Assembly (NCBI GenBank): GCA_030613225.1
Contig: JAUWMJ010000086.1
Location: forward strand, 1 to 9,134
Length of the DNA: 9,134 bases
Direction of reading: 5' to 3'
Origin: Desulfobacterales bacterium
Lineage (GTDB): Bacteria > Desulfobacterota > Desulfobacteria > Desulfobacterales > JAUWMJ01
Shown here: positions 5,414-9,134 of the stretch, piece after piece
Layout: each line of letters opens with the position of its first letter
How positions within the stretch are numbered: the stretch's first letter is position 1
Translations under genes and position numbers: made by a program
The notes under the pieces: generated by a model
The model's input: the letters and a program-made list of their open reading frames with translations, nothing else
What the model was told of the DNA's origin: nothing
Database searches by the model: none

Positions 5414-6931
5414 TTGAAACAGATTTCCATACAGCAAAAGATTATTGATATTCCCGGACTTGTCATCGCTGCCCTGCGAGGGGGTTCGGGAAAAACCATC
5501 TTCTCAGTCGGAATTATTTCTGCGCTGAAGAATTTGGGACAGACCATTGCACCTTTCAAAAAAGGCCCTGATTATATCGATACAGGCTGGCTCGCCCTTG
5601 CGGCAGGCAGGCCCTGCTATAATCTGGACACCTTCCTTATTAAAAAAGAGATCGTTCTTCATTCATTTCTATCACATATCCTGCCAAATGATATCGCAAT
5701 CATAGAGGGAAATCGAGGTCTTTACGATGGTATAGACCTTGAAGGAACTACCAGCACCGCAGAGCTTGCGAAACTTTTAGACCTGCCGGTTATTCTGTGC
5801 ATTAATGCTACAAAGACAACCCGCACCATGGCTGCTGTTGTTTCCGGATGCATGCAGTTTGATCCGGATGTAAGTATCAAGGGAGTTATATTAAACCGGG
5901 TTGCCGGGTTGCGGCATGAAAACATACTTAGAAAAAGCATTGAACATTTTTGCGGCATTCCCATACTCGGCGCTGTACCGAAACTAAGCAACCATAATTT
6001 TCCCGAGCGGCATATGGGTCTTGTTCCCACACCCGAACATAACTGGGCAAAAGAATCCATTGATGCGATGTCGCAAGTTGCCTCAAAGTATATTGACCTT
6101 GAGCAGATAACAAAGATTGCATTTAAAGGCGGTAGCCGGATGGCAGAAGAAGGCGGTCTGGAGGAAGCTCTTAAAGTCGAGACTTCGCAAGGCAGATCGC
6201 AAAAGTTAAGGAGAGGTGTTCACGATCCGGTATTAGAGAAGCAAAATCAAAAGGCCGACAAAGATAGCCATGTCCCGATAATAGGCATTATTAAAGATTC
6301 AGCATTTCAATTCTATTACCCGGATAATTTTGAAGCACTTATTTTTAAAGGAGCAAAACTCGTATTTATAAGCCCCCTTGAAAACAAAACCATTCCTTCT
6401 ATCGACGCCCTCTATATAGGAGGCGGATTCCCTGAAACCCATGCCGAAAAGCTGGCGGGAAATATAAGGTTTAAAGAACAGCTAAAGGCTATGGCGGAAA
6501 ACGGCCTTCCCATATATGCCGAATGCGGGGGGTTGATGTATCTTGGTGAAGAACTGATTCTTAAAGGAAATTCGTATCCCATGGTCGGCATTTTCCCGGT
6601 TAGCTACAGCTTTTCAAAAAAACCGAAAGGTCATGGATACACCATTATTTCCGTGGTGAGGGAAAACCCATATTTCAAAATAGGTACCGAAATCAAAGGG
6701 CATGAATTTCACTACTCATCAGTATTAAAGTGGCGGGGAGATGACAGTGATCTTGCTTTTTCAATTAAAAGGGGAACAGGTTTTATTAATAAAAAAGACG
6801 GGCTCTGCTATAAAAATGTCCTTGCCACATATATTCATATACACGCTTTAGGTACTCCCGCCTGGGCCGAATCCATGGTTCGTAATGCGATAGAATATAA
6901 AGAGCTTAGCCGTTCACGGCTTGAAACTTGA
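5414..6931 (+). CDS. dsrN: DsrN, CbiA-family siroheme/cobyrinate a,c-diamide synthase
   Basis: This is an ATP- and glutamine-dependent amidotransferase of the CbiA/CobB family. Next to dsrABD it is best read as DsrN, proposed to amidate siroheme to the siroheme amide found in Dsr enzymes; a role in cobalamin synthesis cannot be excluded. The 505-residue protein has an N-terminal P-loop domain (GGSGKT at 23-28; KKGPDYIDTGW at 49-59) and a C-terminal glutaminase-like domain with the nucleophile C371 in YAECGGLMYLG, GHEFHYS at 429-435, and YIHIH at 473-477. Typical members have about 460 residues; the excess lies in a charged linker at about 238-286. The start is unusual: TTG, with no clear ribosome site. 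An in-frame stop at 5402-5404 limits alternatives and no ATG occurs before residue 139. It lies 39 bp after dsrD. Confidence 0.9.
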   Translation: MKQISIQQKIIDIPGLVIAALRGGSGKTIFSVGIISALKNLGQTIAPFKKGPDYIDTGWLALAAGRPCYNLDTFLIKKEIVLHSFLSHILPNDIAIIEGNRGLYDGIDLEGTTSTAELAKLLDLPVILCINATKTTRTMAAVVSGCMQFDPDVSIKGVILNRVAGLRHENILRKSIEHFCGIPILGAVPKLSNHNFPERHMGLVPTPEHNWAKESIDAMSQVASKYIDLEQITKIAFKGGSRMAEEGGLEEALKVETSQGRSQKLRRGVHDPVLEKQNQKADKDSHVPIIGIIKDSAFQFYYPDNFEALIFKGAKLVFISPLENKTIPSIDALYIGGGFPETHAEKLAGNIRFKEQLKAMAENGLPIYAECGGLMYLGEELILKGNSYPMVGIFPVSYSFSKKPKGHGYTIISVVRENPYFKIGTEIKGHEFHYSSVLKWRGDDSDLAFSIKRGTGFINKKDGLCYKNVLATYIHIHALGTPAWAESMVRNAIEYKELSRSRLET

Positions 6932-6943
6932 AAACCAAAAACC

Positions 6944-7057
6944 AATCACGAAAGCCCGAAAAGACGAAAAAAGAATCAGGGGGAAAGGATGTTTCGTGCT
7001 TTCTCCTGCCCCGTAGGTCCGGAAGATCGTACTGGGGTCCTTTCGTGTTTTCGTGAT
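6944..7057. repeat. Inverted pair of CACGAAAA-type short repeats
   Basis: The left part (from 6944) reads ATCACGAAAG, CCCGAAAAG, ACGAAAAAAG. The right part (7039-7057) on the minus strand reads ATCACGAAAACACGAAAGG. The two form an inverted repeat with about 80 bp between the arms, and each arm is itself a short tandem of CGAAA units. The element fills most of the dsrN-rng spacer and contains no convincing ORF. A possible GTG start for rng at 7053 falls inside it and is rejected. Confidence 0.75.
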
Positions 7058-7172
7058 AAAAAATAAAATCAGACATAATTCTACAGCACAAAAGCATAAA
7101 AACCAAATTTACAATTTCTATTTTCTAATTTCAACGGTCCGTGAACGCTTACAAACAAAAAAGAGTGATAAA

Positions 7173-8717
7173 ATGTATAAAAAAATCGTAATTAACGAAA
7201 CTAAGCACGAAACAAGGGTTGCGCTTCTCGAAGATGAAACAATAGTAGAGCTTTTTGTACAAAGAAGGGATGAGTCGGATATAGGGGGAAATATCTACAA
7301 GGGAAGAGTGCAAAGGGTCTTACCTGGAATACATGCCGCATTTATAAATATTGGTTTGGAGCAGGCAGGGTTTATTTATGTAAACGACGTTGCAACACAA
7401 AGCGATATGGAACTTGAAGAAATGTTAATGAAGAGCGAGGAGCCTGAGCATGAAATTTTAGAAGAAAAAGATGAAGTTTTAAACAAAACATTTAAAAATA
7501 ATAACCGGCGTATAGAAGAACTGTTGACGGAAAATCAGGAAATACTGGTACAGATTGACAAATCACCCATAGGAAGTAAGGGGGCTCGGGTCACAACCCA
7601 TATTTCACTTCCGGGAAGATTTCTTGTTCTTATGCCCAAGTCCGATCATATAGGAATATCGAGGCGTATAGAAGATTCAGCTGAAAGGGAAAGGCTTAAA
7701 GAAATAGCCCTTTCCTTAAGAAAAGAAAATTACGGATATATTATAAGAACAGCTGCGGAAGGAATTCAAAAGGAAAAAATTGCCTACGAAATGGCCTTTC
7801 TTAATAATATGTGGGAAAATATCCAGCTTAAGTTTAAAAAAGCTCCGGCGCCTTACCTTTTGCACAAAGAGCTTACAGCAAGTCTTAGAGCCGTGAGAGA
7901 TCTGTTGATATATGAAGCTGAAAAGCTGATAATAGATTCACGCAAAGGATATGAATCCATAATTACATTTATGGAAAGATTTTCGCCTGGCTTCAAGGGA
8001 AACGTGGAACTTTATGAAGGACAGGAACCCGTTTTTGATGCATATAATTTAGAAGGAGATATTTTAAGGGCGCTTAAGAAAAAAGCTTGGCTAAGATCTG
8101 GTGGTTCAATAGTAATTGAACACACGGAGGCTCTTGTGGCCATTGATGTTAATACTGGTAGATATGTCGGAAAGCACAATCTTGAAGAGACTATTTTAAA
8201 GACAAACTTAGAGGCTGTGAAAGAAATAGCTTATCAAATCCGTCTAAGAGATATTGGCGGAATTATTATTATTGACTTTATTGATATGGAAAAAAGATCA
8301 AATCAGGAAAAAGTATTTAATGAGTTGAAAGAGGCGCTTAAAAAAGACCGAAGAAAAACAAATATTTTGCCAATATCTGAGATGGGAATAATACAAATGA
8401 CAAGAAAGCGAAATAAAAAGCCACTGTCGAGAATGCTTTGCGAGCCTTGTTTTTACTGCGAAGGTGAAGGATATCTTATATCTAAGCAATCAATATGTTA
8501 TAATATATATCGAGAGATAAAAAGAGACATGAACGATATAACAAATACAAAGATTCTGTTAAAGGTTAACACGGAAATAGCAGATCTTTTACATGGTGAG
8601 GAAAGCGAAGTCATTTCCAGTCTTGAAAAGGAAATTGGAAAGGAAATTATAGTATACGCAAATTCAAAATATCATATGGAAGAATTTGAAATCTTTGAGA
8701 GTTTAAAAAGCAATTAA
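7173..8717 (+). CDS. rng: Ribonuclease G (RNase E/G family)
   Basis: This single-strand-specific endoribonuclease matures 16S rRNA 5' ends and takes part in mRNA decay. From the ATG at 7173 the protein has 514 residues, slightly longer than E. coli RNase G (489), and opens with the family-typical MYKKIVINET...TRVALLED. The S1 RNA-binding domain starts at about 38 (GGNIYKGRVQRVLPG) and is split by an acidic, charged loop (about 74-120) longer than in E. coli. The RNase H-like and DNase I-like regions follow, with the metal-binding aspartates D325 (VAIDVNTG) and D368 (IIIIDFIDM). The Zn-link cysteines are C426 and C429 (CFYCEGEG). There is no long disordered C-terminal tail, so it is RNase G and not RNase E. 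A weak AAGAG site precedes the start. It is not obviously in the dsr operon, given the 241-bp repeat-rich gap. Confidence 0.95.
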   Translation: MYKKIVINETKHETRVALLEDETIVELFVQRRDESDIGGNIYKGRVQRVLPGIHAAFINIGLEQAGFIYVNDVATQSDMELEEMLMKSEEPEHEILEEKDEVLNKTFKNNNRRIEELLTENQEILVQIDKSPIGSKGARVTTHISLPGRFLVLMPKSDHIGISRRIEDSAERERLKEIALSLRKENYGYIIRTAAEGIQKEKIAYEMAFLNNMWENIQLKFKKAPAPYLLHKELTASLRAVRDLLIYEAEKLIIDSRKGYESIITFMERFSPGFKGNVELYEGQEPVFDAYNLEGDILRALKKKAWLRSGGSIVIEHTEALVAIDVNTGRYVGKHNLEETILKTNLEAVKEIAYQIRLRDIGGIIIIDFIDMEKRSNQEKVFNELKEALKKDRRKTNILPISEMGIIQMTRKRNKKPLSRMLCEPCFYCEGEGYLISKQSICYNIYREIKRDMNDITNTKILLKVNTEIADLLHGEESEVISSLEKEIGKEIIVYANSKYHMEEFEIFESLKSN

Positions 8718-8755
8718 TTTAGAAAAAATAGAATTTACAACAGAAAACGTCGAGC

Positions 8756-8818
8756 TCACCACGATAAACAATTAATAAAACTATATATTCTCTGTGTTCT
8801 CTGAGATTGCTGTGGTGA
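8756..8818. repeat. Spacer element bounded by TCACCAC / GTGGTGA
   Basis: A 7-bp inverted repeat (8756-8762 and 8812-8818) bounds 49 bases that include TCTCTGTGTTCTCTGAG, a phrase resembling dispersed CTCTGTG spacer repeats I associate with this bacterial group. No coding potential is seen. It sits 38 bp after rng. Confidence 0.5.
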
Positions 8819-8823
8819 AAATG

Positions 8824-8865
8824 ACTTTTTACGCAAGCATTAATTTTGATGCTCTTGTAAAAAGT
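8824..8865. repeat. Imperfect palindrome with ACTTTTTAC / GTAAAAAGT arms
   Basis: A 17-base arm (8824-8840) and its partner (8849-8865) pair at 14 of 17 positions around an 8-base loop. The outer 9 bp are perfect and the mismatches cluster mid-stem. It is followed by ATTTTAA, so it could serve as a weak terminator after rng. A 43-codon frame beginning at 8821 is a by-product of this repeat and is not called. Confidence 0.75.
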
Positions 8866-8912
8866 ATTTTAATAAGCGGCGGATGGTTAAGTAAAAAGCC
8901 GGAACCGGAATA

Positions 8913-8935
8913 TTTACGAAAACCATCAATTTTGA
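8913..8935. repeat. Partial second copy of the ACTTTTTACG palindrome
   Basis: This stretch aligns with 8828-8849 (the left arm and loop of the palindrome) with about 19 of 23 matches and one inserted base: both run from TTTACG to AATTTTGA. It lacks the right arm, so it looks like a decayed or partial copy. Confidence 0.55.
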
Positions 8936-8962
8936 CTATTGACAGAAATTAAAGTATATGAT
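8932..8962 (+). promoter_or_regulatory. Tentative rpmH promoter region
   Basis: TTGACT (8932-8937) and TATGAT (8957-8962, five of six to TATAAT) have a 19-bp gap, longer than ideal. A perfect TTGACA at 8939-8944 lacks a good -10 at 17 bp (only TTAGGT). One of these probably drives rpmH, about 100 bp downstream, but the sequence does not decide which. Confidence 0.25.
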
Positions 8963-9061
8963 TAGGTTATACGTTTAACTTAAAAGAAAGGAAAAAAACA
9001 CTCATAAAGTGCAGAATAAGAAGGTTATTATAAAACACGGTATAATAAAAAGGATAAAATT

Positions 9062-9134
9062 ATGAAAAGAACATATCAGCCAAGCAGAATTAAACGTGCC
9101 AGAACACACGGGTTTATGAAAAGAATGTCCACAA
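9062..9134 (+). CDS. rpmH: Ribosomal protein L34, 5' part only
   Basis: The first 24 codons read [18 protein letters not shown] and then MKRMST, the invariant opening of bacterial L34, a small basic protein of the large ribosomal subunit (usually 44-46 residues). The gene is cut by the right edge. AAAAGGA at 9048-9054 gives a ribosome site with a 7-base gap to the ATG. In most bacteria rpmH is followed by rnpA and yidC, which would be expected just outside the window. The 344 bp before it, back to rng, hold only repeats and a possible promoter. Confidence 0.97.
   Translation, partial: MKRTYQPSRIKRARTHGFMKRMST

Noticed and set aside
7053..7172. GTG start for rng adding 40 residues
   Set aside because: The GTG lies inside the CGAAAA inverted repeat, the added residues are low-complexity spacer translation, and RNase G proteins begin at the MYKKIVINE position.
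8821..8952. 43-codon frame after rng (begins MTFYASINF)
   Set aside because: It is made almost entirely of the palindromic repeat and its partial copy, with no proper ribosome site.

Overview
The window comes from a dissimilatory sulfate/sulfite-reducing bacterium. It carries dsrA, dsrB and dsrD, and the family signatures and moderate-to-low GC content fit a member of the Desulfobacterota (Desulfobacterales-like). The genus cannot be named from this sequence alone. The style of the intergenic DNA, with arrays of degenerate 8-10 bp repeats and palindromic spacers, also fits that group as I know it.

Layout. (1) 1-1951, minus strand: phosphate uptake genes pstS (binding protein) followed by pstC (permease), with pstA presumably just outside the left edge. 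A short repeat array sits at the edge, and a 181-bp spacer with a palindrome and a small hairpin separates pstS from pstC. (2) 1952-2595: a 644-bp divergent control region between pstS and dsrA. It holds a pair of inverted octamer arrays in the pstS leader, a Pho-box-like triple repeat placed correctly upstream of a -10 hexamer for pstS, a second triple repeat with the same 11-bp period, a strong sigma70-type promoter for dsrA, a possible 39-codon ORF, and an orphan Shine-Dalgarno sequence. (3) 2596-6931, plus strand: dsrA-dsrB-dsrD-dsrN. DsrAB is the siroheme enzyme that reduces sulfite, DsrD is its small activator, and DsrN is a CbiA-type amidotransferase expected to convert siroheme to siroheme amide. 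A strong hairpin separates dsrB from dsrD. (4) 6932-7172: a spacer with an inverted CGAAAA-type repeat. (5) 7173-8717: rng, ribonuclease G. (6) 8718-9061: a repeat-rich spacer with no convincing gene. (7) 9062 to the right edge: the start of rpmH, ribosomal protein L34.

How the genes work together. The dsr genes form a compact unit of reductase, activator and cofactor-tailoring enzyme. The pst genes are a separate, divergently transcribed phosphate-starvation unit. The shared control region is the most interesting part: two arrays of 11-bp-spaced half-sites of similar sequence lie 126 bp apart, one at the pstS promoter and one on the dsrA side. This raises the possibility, unproven, that a PhoB-like regulator contacts both promoters. 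I see no wholly new protein system. The novelty is in regulatory DNA and in the repeat structure of the spacers.
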